A program made the translations under genes and the position numbers. A stretch of 64,000 bases of DNA, taken from the NCBI RefSeq assembly GCF_016735515.1, contig NZ_JAERQZ010000001.1:4328746-4392745 (forward strand), in the 5' to 3' direction. Positions 9,688-17,956 of this stretch are shown piece by piece (position 1 is the first letter of the stretch; every line of letters begins with the position of its first letter). Source of the stretch: Piscinibacter sp. HJYY11 (GTDB lineage: Bacteria > Pseudomonadota > Gammaproteobacteria > Burkholderiales > Burkholderiaceae_C). The notes under the pieces were generated by a model that saw nothing but the letters and a program-made list of their open reading frames with translations, did not search any database and was not told where the DNA came from.

Positions 9688-10340
9688 GAGGGCACCTGAG
9701 CCTCGACATCGCCGGCGAAACGCTCTGGCTGCTGCCCGAGCGTGCGCTGTGGTGGCCCGCGCGGCGCATGCTCTTCATCGCCGACCTGCACCTGGGCAAG
9801 GCGGCCGCGTTTCGTGCCCAGGGCCACCCGGTGCCGGCCGGCACCACGCGGGGCAACCTCGAACGGCTCTCGGCCTTGTTGCGCCGGCACCAGCCCGACG
9901 AGCTGGTGGTGCTGGGCGACTTTCTCCATGCGCCTGAAGCCGTGACGCCGTCGGTCGAGGCCGCGCTTGCCGACTGGCGCACCGAATTCCCCCTGCTGCG
10001 CGCGACGCTCGTGCGCGGCAACCACGACCGCCGCGCCGGCGACCCGCCCGCCGCGGCCGGTGTGACGGTGGTCGACGAGCCGTGGCGCATCGGCCCGTGG
10101 GCCGCCTGCCACCACCCGCAGGCCGTCGCGGGGGCGCTGGCCCTCGTCGGCCATGTGCACCCCTCGGTGCGGCTGTACGGCCGCGGCCGCGACCGGCTGC
10201 GCCTGCCGTGCTTCGTGCTCGATTCACGGCAACTGCTGCTGCCTGCCTTCGGCGAGTTCACCGGCGGATGGGAGGTCGAAGCGGCCGACGAGCAGCAGGT
10301 GTTCGTCGTCGGCGACGGCGGTGTGTGGAAGTTGCCTTAG
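9684..10340 (+). CDS. pdeM: Ligase-associated metallophosphoesterase PdeM
   Basis: 218-residue calcineurin-like phosphoesterase. Metal-binding motifs appear in family order: [24 protein letters not shown], and GHVHPS near residue 160. They form the usual dinuclear metal site. There is no signal peptide or TM. The ATG overlaps the helicase stop codon (ATGA), so translation is very likely coupled. PdeM and this helicase are a recognised pair in the predicted ligase-associated DNA damage response set. The nucleic-acid substrate in vivo is not settled. Confidence 0.87.
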   Translation: MRGHLSLDIAGETLWLLPERALWWPARRMLFIADLHLGKAAAFRAQGHPVPAGTTRGNLERLSALLRRHQPDELVVLGDFLHAPEAVTPSVEAALADWRTEFPLLRATLVRGNHDRRAGDPPAAAGVTVVDEPWRIGPWAACHHPQAVAGALALVGHVHPSVRLYGRGRDRLRLPCFVLDSRQLLLPAFGEFTGGWEVEAADEQQVFVVGDGGVWKLP

Positions 10341-10415
10341 TTGAGGGGCTTGTGGCGGAACTTGGCTCGGGCGACGATGTCCGAAACACGGTCCTCGTTT
10401 TCTCACGCGTCGCCC

Positions 10416-11288
10416 ATGCCTGCCCGTCTTTCCTTTCGCCGCATCGCCGCCCTGGCCTCGGTCGTGCTGGTCGCCCTCGGCCTGCAGATGGGTTGCGCCA
10501 CCCTCGACGAACGCCAGCGCGGCTGGATCTTCCAGCCGAGCGACCGCACCTGGTCGGGCGGCCTGGCCGCCGCCGAGGGCATGCACGACGTGTGGATCGC
10601 CTACGACTCCAAGCTCGAAGGCCGGCCCCAGCCGGTGAAGCTGCACGGCCTGTGGCTGCCGCAAGACGACCCCAAGGCGCCCGTGCTGCTCTACCTGCAC
10701 GGCGCGCGCTACGACGTGCGCGGCAGTGCGCCGCGCATGCGCCGCATGCACGAGCTCGGGTTCTCGGTGCTCGGCGTCGACTACCGCGGCTTCGGCCGCA
10801 GCAGCAAGGGCCTGCCGTCGGAGCAGATGGCCGCCGAGGATGCCCGCGCCGCCTGGGACTGGCTGGCCACCCAGCACCCGCAGGCACGCCGCTTCATCTT
10901 CGGCCACTCGCTGGGCGGCGCGATCGGCGTGCAGCTCGCGGCCGAGGTGCGCGACGAGGCCGGCCTCATCGTCGAAGGCAGCTTCACCTCCATCCCCGAC
11001 GTGGTGAGCACCTTCCGCTGGGGCTGGCTGCCGGTGTCGGCGTTCATCACCCAGCGCTTCGACTCGGCGGCGCGCGTGGCCGAGGTCGGCTCGCCGCTGC
11101 TGATCGTGCATGGCAGCAACGATTCGCTCATCCCGTCCAAGCTCGGGCAGACGCTTTACGAGAAGGCCCGCGAGCCCAAGCGCTTCGTGCTGGTGGAAGG
11201 CGGCTCGCACCACAACACCAACCTGGTGGGGCAGGCGCAATACCGGCAGGCCATGGCCGAGCTGTTCGGGCTGTCGAGTGCCCCGTGA
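10416..11288 (+). CDS. Alpha/beta hydrolase lipoprotein
   Basis: 290-residue predicted outer- or inner-membrane-anchored lipoprotein. An Arg-rich n-region and hydrophobic segment end in the lipobox LQMGC with C27 as the lipidated cysteine. The mature part is an alpha/beta hydrolase of the BEM46/YfhR-like type: VLLYLHGARYDVRG, DYRGFGRS, nucleophile elbow GHSLGG, acid HGSNDSLIP, and His in GGSHHN. ATG 10416 is preferred to ATG 10377 because it places a short n-region before the signal segment. The substrate is unknown. It opens a run of hydrolases transcribed the same way. Confidence 0.8.
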   Translation: MPARLSFRRIAALASVVLVALGLQMGCATLDERQRGWIFQPSDRTWSGGLAAAEGMHDVWIAYDSKLEGRPQPVKLHGLWLPQDDPKAPVLLYLHGARYDVRGSAPRMRRMHELGFSVLGVDYRGFGRSSKGLPSEQMAAEDARAAWDWLATQHPQARRFIFGHSLGGAIGVQLAAEVRDEAGLIVEGSFTSIPDVVSTFRWGWLPVSAFITQRFDSAARVAEVGSPLLIVHGSNDSLIPSKLGQTLYEKAREPKRFVLVEGGSHHNTNLVGQAQYRQAMAELFGLSSAP

Positions 11289-11362
11289 GGCGGCAGCCGC
11301 CAAGGTGACAAGAGGGCCTCCGGCCATCGCCTAGAGTGCGCGCATCCCTTCAGGAGCGGCGC

Positions 11363-12325
11363 ATGACGATCACCTTCTCGCACCACCAGGTCAACGGCAT
11401 CCGCATGCGCGTGGCCGAGAAGGGCAGCGGGCCGCTGGTGGTCTTCACCCATGGCTGGCCGGAGAGCTGGTACTCGTGGCGTCACCAGCTGGAGGCCGTG
11501 GCCGCGGCCGGCTACCGCGCGGTCGCGCCCGACATGCGCGGCTACGGCGACACCGAGGCGCCGGCCGACGTCTCGGCCTACACCATCCTCCACCTGGTGG
11601 GCGACATCGTCGAGCTGGTGCACACGCTCGGCGACAAGCAGGCGGTGGTGGTGGGCCACGACTGGGGCGCGGTGGTGGCGTGGCACTGCGCGCTGCTGCG
11701 GCCCGACCTGTTCCGTGCCGTCGCCGGGATGAGCGTGCCCTATGCGCCGCCGGGCCGCATCGACCTGCTGAGCTCGCTCGACAAGGGCGGCATCAAGACC
11801 TTCTACATGCAGTACTTCCAGGCGCCCGGCGTGGCCGAGGCCGAGCTGGAGCGCGACGTGCGCGAGAGCCTGCGCCGGGTGTACTTCAGCGCCTCGGGCG
11901 ACGGGCCCGAAGGCAAGGGCTTCAGCGTGCTGGCCCCTGGCAAGGGGCTGCTCGACAACACCGTCCCGCCCGACCGGCCGCTCCCCTGGCTCGACGAGGC
12001 CGACCTCGACCACTACACCGGCGAGTTCACACGTGCCGGCTTCCGCGGCGGCCTCAACTGGTACCGCAACCTGCGCCGCAACTGGGAGCTGACGATGCCC
12101 TGGCGCGGCTGCCCGATTCGCCAGCCCTCGCTCTTCATCGCCGGCGAACGTGATGGCGTGCTGCGCTTCCCGGCGTCGAAGGCGCAGGTCGAGGCCTACC
12201 CGAAGACACTGCCCGGCCTCCGTGGCTGCCACATCCTGCCGGGCGCAGGGCACTGGATCCAGCGCGAGCGGGCGCCCGAGGTCAATGCACTGCTGGTCGA
12301 CTTCCTGAAAGGCCTCGCGGGTTAA
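11363..12325 (+). CDS. Epoxide hydrolase-like alpha/beta hydrolase
   Basis: 320-residue soluble hydrolase with the soluble epoxide hydrolase signature: HGWPESW (oxyanion), nucleophile aspartate D100 in VVGHDWGAVV rather than serine, and catalytic His in PGAGHW. Cap-domain tyrosines (FYMQYFQ region and GLNWYRN) match those that polarise the epoxide oxygen. An Asp nucleophile is also found in haloalkane and fluoroacetate dehalogenases, but the HGWPESW motif and the cap favour epoxide hydrolase. A strong Shine-Dalgarno AGGAG (11352-11356) precedes ATG 11363. It is cytoplasmic with no signal peptide. Confidence 0.85.
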   Translation: MTITFSHHQVNGIRMRVAEKGSGPLVVFTHGWPESWYSWRHQLEAVAAAGYRAVAPDMRGYGDTEAPADVSAYTILHLVGDIVELVHTLGDKQAVVVGHDWGAVVAWHCALLRPDLFRAVAGMSVPYAPPGRIDLLSSLDKGGIKTFYMQYFQAPGVAEAELERDVRESLRRVYFSASGDGPEGKGFSVLAPGKGLLDNTVPPDRPLPWLDEADLDHYTGEFTRAGFRGGLNWYRNLRRNWELTMPWRGCPIRQPSLFIAGERDGVLRFPASKAQVEAYPKTLPGLRGCHILPGAGHWIQRERAPEVNALLVDFLKGLAG

Positions 12326-12412
12326 CCCGCAGCACGGCGACCATCCGGTACAAGACCGAGTCGGCGGTCGTGTCGAATCATCGATGCCTCCTCCCGTCTG
12401 GCCCCAGTCACC

Positions 12413-13252
12413 ATGGACTTGCAGTTCGAGCCCCATGCCGGGCCCTCCCCCTCGTCTTCTGCTGCCTCTTCTTCAGCTGCCGCTTCCGCCTCACGCTTCG
12501 GTCGCATGCACATGCAGCGCGAAGGTTTTCTGTATGCCGGCCTGATCGCCGAGATCGCCAGCCAGCGCCACTCGGTGCTGCTCTACGTCGCGCTCGACGA
12601 GCGCGAGTTCGGCATCGAGACCGGCGGCGGCACGCTGCGCGCCTCGGCCGCCCTCGTCGGCCCGGGCGTGCGCAAGCGCATCCTCGGGCGGCCGCAGTTG
12701 GCGGTGCTCGACGTCTCGCCCACCCACCCCGACTACCCGGCGTTTGCGCAAGCGGCGAGCGAATCGGCAGCGCCCTGGCCGCGTGAGCATTTCGAGCCGC
12801 TGATGCCGGCGCTGCACGAGTTCCGCGCCGGCCGCATGCGGGTGGACGAGGCCGATCGTCTCTACGCGCAGATGGTGGCGCTGGCCGTGAAGCGACTGCC
12901 GGCCACGCGGCCGGTCGACCCGCGCGTGCGCGAGGTGATGAAGCTCCTGCGCGAGAACCGCCGTCGCTCGCTGGACGAGCTGGCCGAGGCGGTGTGCCTG
13001 TCGAAGGACTGGCTGGTGCATCTCTTCCAGCGCGAGGCCGGCATCTCGCTGCGCAAGTACGAGCAGACGATCAAGCTGCATGCCGCCGCCGCGTTCGTGA
13101 ACCGCGGCGTGAGCATGACCCAGGTCGCGGCCATTGCGGGCTTCGCCGATTCGGCGCATTTCTCCAAGATGTGGAAGCAGCACTACGGGCTGCCGCCCAA
13201 CCGCATGTTCTCGGGTCATGAATACGTGACGGTCGATCCGTTGCACGCCTGA
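12413..13252 (+). CDS. AraC-family transcriptional regulator
   Basis: 279-residue regulator. A Ser/Ala-rich N-terminal stretch (about 10-30) precedes a poorly conserved effector-type domain. The C-terminal AraC double helix-turn-helix occupies about residues 170-270 (LDELAEAVCLSKDWLVHLFQ and VSMTQVAAIAGFADSAHFSK, ending in YGLPPNRM). Its position between an epoxide hydrolase and a secreted hydrolase, all on one strand, suggests it controls one of these neighbours. The nested inverted repeats just downstream (13278-13321) are candidate targets. The inducer is unknown. Confidence 0.85.
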   Translation: MDLQFEPHAGPSPSSSAASSSAAASASRFGRMHMQREGFLYAGLIAEIASQRHSVLLYVALDEREFGIETGGGTLRASAALVGPGVRKRILGRPQLAVLDVSPTHPDYPAFAQAASESAAPWPREHFEPLMPALHEFRAGRMRVDEADRLYAQMVALAVKRLPATRPVDPRVREVMKLLRENRRRSLDELAEAVCLSKDWLVHLFQREAGISLRKYEQTIKLHAAAAFVNRGVSMTQVAAIAGFADSAHFSKMWKQHYGLPPNRMFSGHEYVTVDPLHA

Positions 13253-13277
13253 CACCGGAGCGAGCGCTTCTTGTACG

Positions 13278-13321
13278 GATGGCGTAGCGACTAACCCGTG
13301 ATCGTCACGGATGACGCCATC
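13278..13321. repeat. Nested inverted repeats between the AraC regulator and the secreted hydrolase
   Basis: Outer arms GATGGCGT (13278-13285) and ACGCCATC (13314-13321) are perfect complements. Inside them lies a second perfect palindrome, CCGTGA-TCG-TCACGG (13296-13310). The structure lies 25 nt past the araC-type stop codon and about 140 nt before the next gene. There is no T-run, so a simple intrinsic terminator is unlikely. A regulator binding site or a structured leader is possible. Confidence 0.5.
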
Positions 13322-13460
13322 AGGGTCGGCTTCGCTCCCTAGACTGCTTCGCACGTTCATCAGCACGCCACAGAGCGTGCGCGAGAGCGTGCGTGTGGGC
13401 GAGCCGCGGTGTTCGCGCACGCGCGACAGCACCGCCTATCTCGATCCACCAGGAGACTTC

Positions 13461-14852
13461 ATGAAGACTTTCATCCACCGCGCACAGCGTGCGCTGGCGG
13501 CCGCATGCCTTGCAGCGGGCGCCGCATCGGCGCTGGCCGCCGTGCCGCAGGCGGCCATCCAGCCCGCCCCCGTCGGCGGCCACTTCCTCGACCGCAGCGC
13601 CGCCCTCAACCCGCAGGGCTACACCGACCGCGAGTTCTGGATCTCGGGCTTGGCCCGCACCTACCGTGCGTCGAGCACCTTGCGCTCCGACGGCAGGTGG
13701 AGCGCCTACGTCTACTCGAGCAGCACGCCGTACAACACGCCGCTGCTGGTGCGCCGCCCGAGCGACCCGGCCAGGTTCAACGGCATCGTGATCCTCGAGT
13801 GGCTCAACGTCAGCTCGGGCTACGTGCTCGACATCGACTGGGCCAACTCGCGCGAGGAGTTCATCCGCCAGGGTTACGCCTACGTGGGCCTCACCAACCA
13901 GAAGACCGGCCTCGAAGGCTCGAAGGAGAAGAACCCCTCGCGCTATGCGCAAGGCAACCTGCCCAACGACGACATCTCCTACGACATCCTCTCGCAGACG
14001 GCCAAGGCCATCCGCGACCAGTACGGCGTGCTGCTCGGCGGCCTCGTGCCCAACAAGATCTTCGCCACGGGGCACTCGCAGTCGGCGATCCGGCTCGTCA
14101 CGTATGCCAATGCGATCCAGCCGCTCGAGCGCGTGATCGACGGCTTCGTGATCCACGGCCGCGGCAACTCTGGCTTCAAGCTCTCGTCGGGTGACTTCCG
14201 CGACACGCCGTCGAGCACCGTGATCCGCGCCGATGCCTCGCACCCGGTGTTCCAGCTGCAGGCCGAGATGGACGTCAATTCGCAGTCCGAGACCTCCAAG
14301 GCGGTCGATGGCCCCAAGGTCCGCTACTGGGAAGTGGCCGGCTCCACGCACACCGACGAGTACATGCTGACCAGCCTGCAGGAAGTGAGCACGCGGCCGC
14401 GCGTCGTGTGCGACAAGCCGGCCAACCGCATGCCGTTCTATCGCGTGCAGAACGCCGTCTACAGCCACCTCGTGCGCTGGTCGGTCAACGGCGTGCTGCC
14501 GCCCACCGCGCCGCGCATCACGCGCAGCACGCTGCTCGGCCGCATCCAGCGTGACAGCTACGGCAACGCCCTCGGCGGCCTGCGCCTGCCCGAGATCGAC
14601 GTGCCGATTGCCACCTACGGCCTCGACAACTCGACGAGCTCCAGCGAGTTCCTCGACCGTTTCGCCTGCACCACCTGCGGCAGCACCACGCCTTTCACCG
14701 CCACGCGCCTGAGCTCGCTCTACTCGAGCCGCGACGACTACTACAACAAGTACAAGGCCGCTGCCGATCGCGCGCTGCAGGCGGGCTACCTGCTGCCCGC
14801 CGACCACGCAAAGGCCCTGGCCGAAGCGCGCATCGCCCCGATTCCGCGCTGA
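13461..14852 (+). CDS. Secreted alpha/beta hydrolase domain protein (Abhydrolase_10-like)
   Basis: 463-residue exported protein. The Sec signal peptide is about 28 residues, with likely cleavage after ASALA. The mature part resembles the large alpha/beta hydrolase domain proteins of proteobacteria and actinobacteria: ILEWLNVSSGY, nucleophile elbow ATGHSQSA, and GSTHTDEY with a plausible catalytic histidine. A CTTCG cysteine pair lies near the C-terminus. The start at ATG 13461 is fixed by Shine-Dalgarno AGGAG 5 nt upstream and by the signal peptide. The substrate is unknown, with an ester or lactone most likely. A GC-rich hairpin follows the stop. Confidence 0.78.
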   Translation: MKTFIHRAQRALAAACLAAGAASALAAVPQAAIQPAPVGGHFLDRSAALNPQGYTDREFWISGLARTYRASSTLRSDGRWSAYVYSSSTPYNTPLLVRRPSDPARFNGIVILEWLNVSSGYVLDIDWANSREEFIRQGYAYVGLTNQKTGLEGSKEKNPSRYAQGNLPNDDISYDILSQTAKAIRDQYGVLLGGLVPNKIFATGHSQSAIRLVTYANAIQPLERVIDGFVIHGRGNSGFKLSSGDFRDTPSSTVIRADASHPVFQLQAEMDVNSQSETSKAVDGPKVRYWEVAGSTHTDEYMLTSLQEVSTRPRVVCDKPANRMPFYRVQNAVYSHLVRWSVNGVLPPTAPRITRSTLLGRIQRDSYGNALGGLRLPEIDVPIATYGLDNSTSSSEFLDRFACTTCGSTTPFTATRLSSLYSSRDDYYNKYKAAADRALQAGYLLPADHAKALAEARIAPIPR

Positions 14853-14858
14853 TCGCGT

Positions 14859-14888
14859 CGCGCCCCGCCCCACCCAGGGCGGGGCGCG
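14859..14888 (+). terminator. GC-rich hairpin after the hydrolase gene
   Basis: An 11-bp perfect stem, CGCGCCCCGCC paired with GGCGGGGCGCG, with an 8-nt loop begins 6 nt after the stop codon at 14852. No uridine tract follows, so it may act as an mRNA 3'-end stabiliser or a pause site as much as an intrinsic terminator. Confidence 0.5.
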
Positions 14889-14968
14889 CGTCACCACCCA
14901 AAGAACCGCAGGCGCGCACGGGCTCTCGACAGTCTTTCCATGACGACGACACTCACGAGGAGAACACG

Positions 14969-16969
14969 ATGTTCCAGAAGATCGGGCGCCCGCGGGCGCT
15001 GGGCGCGGCCATGGCGGCGCTGATGTCGGTGGCCGCCTGCGGCTCCGGTGACGAAGGCCCGGCCACCCTCACCGGCACCTTCATCGACAGCCCGGTCTCG
15101 GGCCTCAGCGTGCAGGGCCCGCAGCTCGGTGCGCGCAGCACCGATGCGCAGGGCCGCTTCAGCTACCAGACGGGCGAGACCCTCACCTTTGCCATCGGCA
15201 ATCTCACGCTCGGCTCGGCGCCTGGCGCCGGCACGCTCACGCCGCTGTCGATCACCGGCGGCGCCACGGCGGCGAGCGATCCGCGCGTGGCCAACAAGCT
15301 CATCCTGCTGCAGACGCTCGACGCCGACGGCGACCTGAACAACGGCATCCAGATCACCGATGCGATCCGCAGCGTCGTCTCGGCGCAGGCGGCGACGATC
15401 AACTTCGACCAGACCACCACCGCCTTCCGCACCAGCCTCGGGCCGCTGCTGTCGGCGCTGAACGCGGCCAACGTCTTCACCGACCTCGACCCGCGGCCTC
15501 GCTCGGCCCGCACGGCCATGGCCGCGCTCGATCACTTCGCCCGCTCGACGAGCCCACGCCATGTGGTCACGACCACCGGCGGCCAGCTGAGCGGCTTCGA
15601 GGCCAACGCCAACACCTGGCAATTCCTCGGCGTGCCGTATGCGCGCCCGCCGGTCGGCGACCTGCGCTGGCGCCCGCCGCAACCGGCCCCCGCCTGGACC
15701 GGCGTGCGCCACGCCACCGCCTGGGCCAACCAGTCGGCGCAGGACACCCGGCTCGAAGCCATCGGCGAAGGCGGCATGAGCGAAGACTCGCTGTACCTCA
15801 ACATCACCGCACCGAAGAACGCGGCCAACCTGCCGGTGATGGTGTGGTTCCACGGCGGCGCCTTCGCCATCCTCACCGGCAACTCCAAGCAGTACAACAA
15901 CCCGGAGAGCCTCACCACCAAGGGCGTGGTGCTGGTGACGGTGAACCACCGGCTCGGGCCGTTCGGCTACCTGTCGCACCCGCTGCTCAGCGCCGAAAGC
16001 GGTTACAACGGCTCGGGCAACTACGGCCAGATGGACCTGGTGATGGCGCTGCAATGGGTGCGCGACAACATCGCGGCCTTCGGCGGCAACCCGGGCAACG
16101 TCACGCTCTTCGGCCAGTCGGGTGGCGGCGGCAAGACCTACTCGCTGATGAACTCGCCGCAGGCCACCGGCCTCTTCCACAAGGCCATCGTGCAGAGCGG
16201 TGCGAGCCCGATTGCGACCACCGGCACGGTGGCCACCTCGCTCGCGGCCAACGAGGCCATCGGCACCGCGCTCTTCGCGCGCAACAACGTGACCACGCTC
16301 GCACAGGCCCGCGCCCTGCCGTGGCAGGCCATCGTGCAGGCCGACATCGACAACGCCATCCCGCGCGAGACCTACCGCCCCAACGCCGACTACCACTACC
16401 TGCCCAAGACCTATGCGCAGAACGTGACCGACGGCATGCCGAGCGACGTGCCGCTGATGGTGGGCGTGACCTCGGGCGACTACAGCACGCTGCGCGGCGC
16501 GCTGCCGATCTTCCTGACGCAGCGCACGCCGACCTACCAGTCGCCGCAGTACGTCTACAAGTTCAGTCGCGTGCCCGATGGCTGGGCGGCAATGGGCCTG
16601 CTGAGCGCGCACGGCGGGGAGTTGCCGTATCTCTTCAACTTCCCGATGGGCCACGTGAGCAACTACAGCCTCAATCTCGTGCTGCTGCCCAACGGCACCC
16701 GCCCGCCCATCGGCGACCTGAACGGCAATGGCATCACCGGCACCGCGGGTGACAGTGCCGACGTCTACGCCTCCATGCAATGGGGCGCAGACGACGTGAC
16801 CACGGTCGACCTCCTGATGACGATGTGGACCAACTTCGCGCGCACCGGCAACCCGAGCGCCGGCGGTGTGAGCTGGCCGGCCTACACGGTGGCCAACGAC
16901 ACCTTCGTCGAAGTGGGGCCCACGCCCACGGCCACCGTGCGCACCGGGCTCGCGGCGGCGGTGCAGTGA
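14969..16969 (+). CDS. Lipoprotein type-B carboxylesterase with N-terminal accessory domain
   Basis: 666-residue predicted lipoprotein with lipobox VAAC (C24). An accessory domain (about 30-185: GTFIDSPVSGL, TDAQGRFSY, LQTLDADGDLNNGI) resembles modules found at the front of other bacterial surface lipoproteins. A full carboxylesterase domain follows (LGVPYARPPVGDLRW, EDSLYLNI, WFHGGAF, nucleophile S384 in FGQSGGGG, and HGGELPYLF with the catalytic His). A DLNGNGITG loop near the C-terminus looks calcium-binding. The start is ATG 14969 behind AGGAG. It is likely to act on esters outside the cytoplasm. The family also includes para-nitrobenzyl esterases, and the substrate is not predictable. 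Confidence 0.84.
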   Translation: MFQKIGRPRALGAAMAALMSVAACGSGDEGPATLTGTFIDSPVSGLSVQGPQLGARSTDAQGRFSYQTGETLTFAIGNLTLGSAPGAGTLTPLSITGGATAASDPRVANKLILLQTLDADGDLNNGIQITDAIRSVVSAQAATINFDQTTTAFRTSLGPLLSALNAANVFTDLDPRPRSARTAMAALDHFARSTSPRHVVTTTGGQLSGFEANANTWQFLGVPYARPPVGDLRWRPPQPAPAWTGVRHATAWANQSAQDTRLEAIGEGGMSEDSLYLNITAPKNAANLPVMVWFHGGAFAILTGNSKQYNNPESLTTKGVVLVTVNHRLGPFGYLSHPLLSAESGYNGSGNYGQMDLVMALQWVRDNIAAFGGNPGNVTLFGQSGGGGKTYSLMNSPQATGLFHKAIVQSGASPIATTGTVATSLAANEAIGTALFARNNVTTLAQARALPWQAIVQADIDNAIPRETYRPNADYHYLPKTYAQNVTDGMPSDVPLMVGVTSGDYSTLRGALPIFLTQRTPTYQSPQYVYKFSRVPDGWAAMGLLSAHGGELPYLFNFPMGHVSNYSLNLVLLPNGTRPPIGDLNGNGITGTAGDSADVYASMQWGADDVTTVDLLMTMWTNFARTGNPSAGGVSWPAYTVANDTFVEVGPTPTATVRTGLAAAVQ

Positions 16970-16986
16970 CGGGCTGCTGATCGTCC

Positions 16987-17844
16987 TCAGGCGGCCAGGC
17001 GTGCCTTCCAGGCGCCAGCCGCCGCGGCCTGGCGCGCGAAGTCGCTGAAGTCGCGCGCCGGGCGGCCAAGCGCGCGCTGCACACCGTCGGTCAAACGCTC
17101 GTTGCGGCCGTCGAGCAGGGTCTCGAAGAGGTACATCACCAGGCCCGTCACCTCGGGCGGCGTCTGCGCGGCAGCGAGTGCGGCGCGGTAGGCCTCGTTG
17201 GGCACGGTGGTGTAGCGCATTGGCTGGCCGCTCGCCTGCGCGATCTCCTGCACGGCTTCAGCGAAGCTCATGCTGCGCGGGCCAGTCACCTCGTAGAGCT
17301 GGTGGCGGTGGCGCTCGGTGGTGAGCGCGGCCACGGCGATCTCGGCGATGTCTTCCACGTCGATGAAGGGCTCGCGCACGCCGGCCACCGGCAGGGCGAG
17401 CTCGCCTTCGAGCAGCGGCTCGAGCATCAGGCCCTCGCTGAAGTTCTGCGCAAACCAGGCGGCGCGGATGATGGTCCAGTCGACGCCGCTGGCGCGCAGC
17501 GCGTCCTCGGCCTGCTCGGCTTCGCGCTCGCCGCGGCCCGAGAGCAGCACGAGCTTGTTCACCCCCAGTTCACGTGCCAGCGTGAAGAAGGCCGTGACCG
17601 TGGCCAGCGCCGCGGGCACGGCCAGGTCGGGCTGGTAGCACACGTACACCGCCCGTGTGCCCTGCAGGGCCGCGCGCCAGGTGGCCGGTGCTTCCCAGTC
17701 GAAGGCAGGCGAGGCGCTGCGCGAGCCTGCACGCACGGGCACGCCCATCGCGCGCAGGCGAGCGGCGATGCGGCTGCCGGTCTTGCCGGTGGCACCGGTG
17801 ACGAGGATGGGTCGGGTGTCGGAAGAAGTGGATGAGGTCTGCAT
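16987..17844 (-). CDS. NmrA-like NAD(P)H-binding oxidoreductase
   Basis: 285-residue atypical short-chain dehydrogenase of the NmrA/YtfG type. The N-terminal nucleotide-binding motif is VTGATGKTG. VLLSGRGERE and a WTIIRAAWFAQNFSEG segment match quinone-reductase-like or azoreductase-like members. The classical YxxxK pair is not evident, which is common in NmrA proteins that act as redox sensors. It is divergent from a TetR gene with a perfect palindrome between them, so it is probably the regulated target of that repressor. Confidence 0.82.
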   Translation of the reverse strand: MQTSSTSSDTRPILVTGATGKTGSRIAARLRAMGVPVRAGSRSASPAFDWEAPATWRAALQGTRAVYVCYQPDLAVPAALATVTAFFTLARELGVNKLVLLSGRGEREAEQAEDALRASGVDWTIIRAAWFAQNFSEGLMLEPLLEGELALPVAGVREPFIDVEDIAEIAVAALTTERHRHQLYEVTGPRSMSFAEAVQEIAQASGQPMRYTTVPNEAYRAALAAAQTPPEVTGLVMYLFETLLDGRNERLTDGVQRALGRPARDFSDFARQAAAAGAWKARLAA

Positions 17845-17875
17845 GGCGGGCTCCGGTTGGGTGTGAGGTTCTCAA

Positions 17876-17896
17876 AACGTGAGTGTTGCTCACGTT
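17876..17896. promoter_or_regulatory. Palindromic operator between the nmrA-like and tetR genes
   Basis: Perfect inverted repeat AACGTGAG-N5-CTCACGTT (8-bp arms), with a further half-site ACTCACA at 17911. It lies 32 bp from the nmrA-like start and 60 bp from the tetR start. A weak promoter TTGCTC with GATACT (about 17886-17913) reads toward tetR and overlaps the repeat. The layout fits autoregulation plus repression of the divergent gene, as is usual for TetR pairs. Confidence 0.65.
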
Positions 17897-17956
17897 CAAA
17901 GATGATAGATACTCACATTTGTCTGTCAAGCCCGTTCTCCAAATCCCTTTCACGCC

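Noticed and set aside
14891..16780. 629-residue antisense frame opposite the carboxylesterase
   Set aside because: No recognisable domain. The sense frame encodes a complete lipoprotein esterase with a signal and ribosome binding site.
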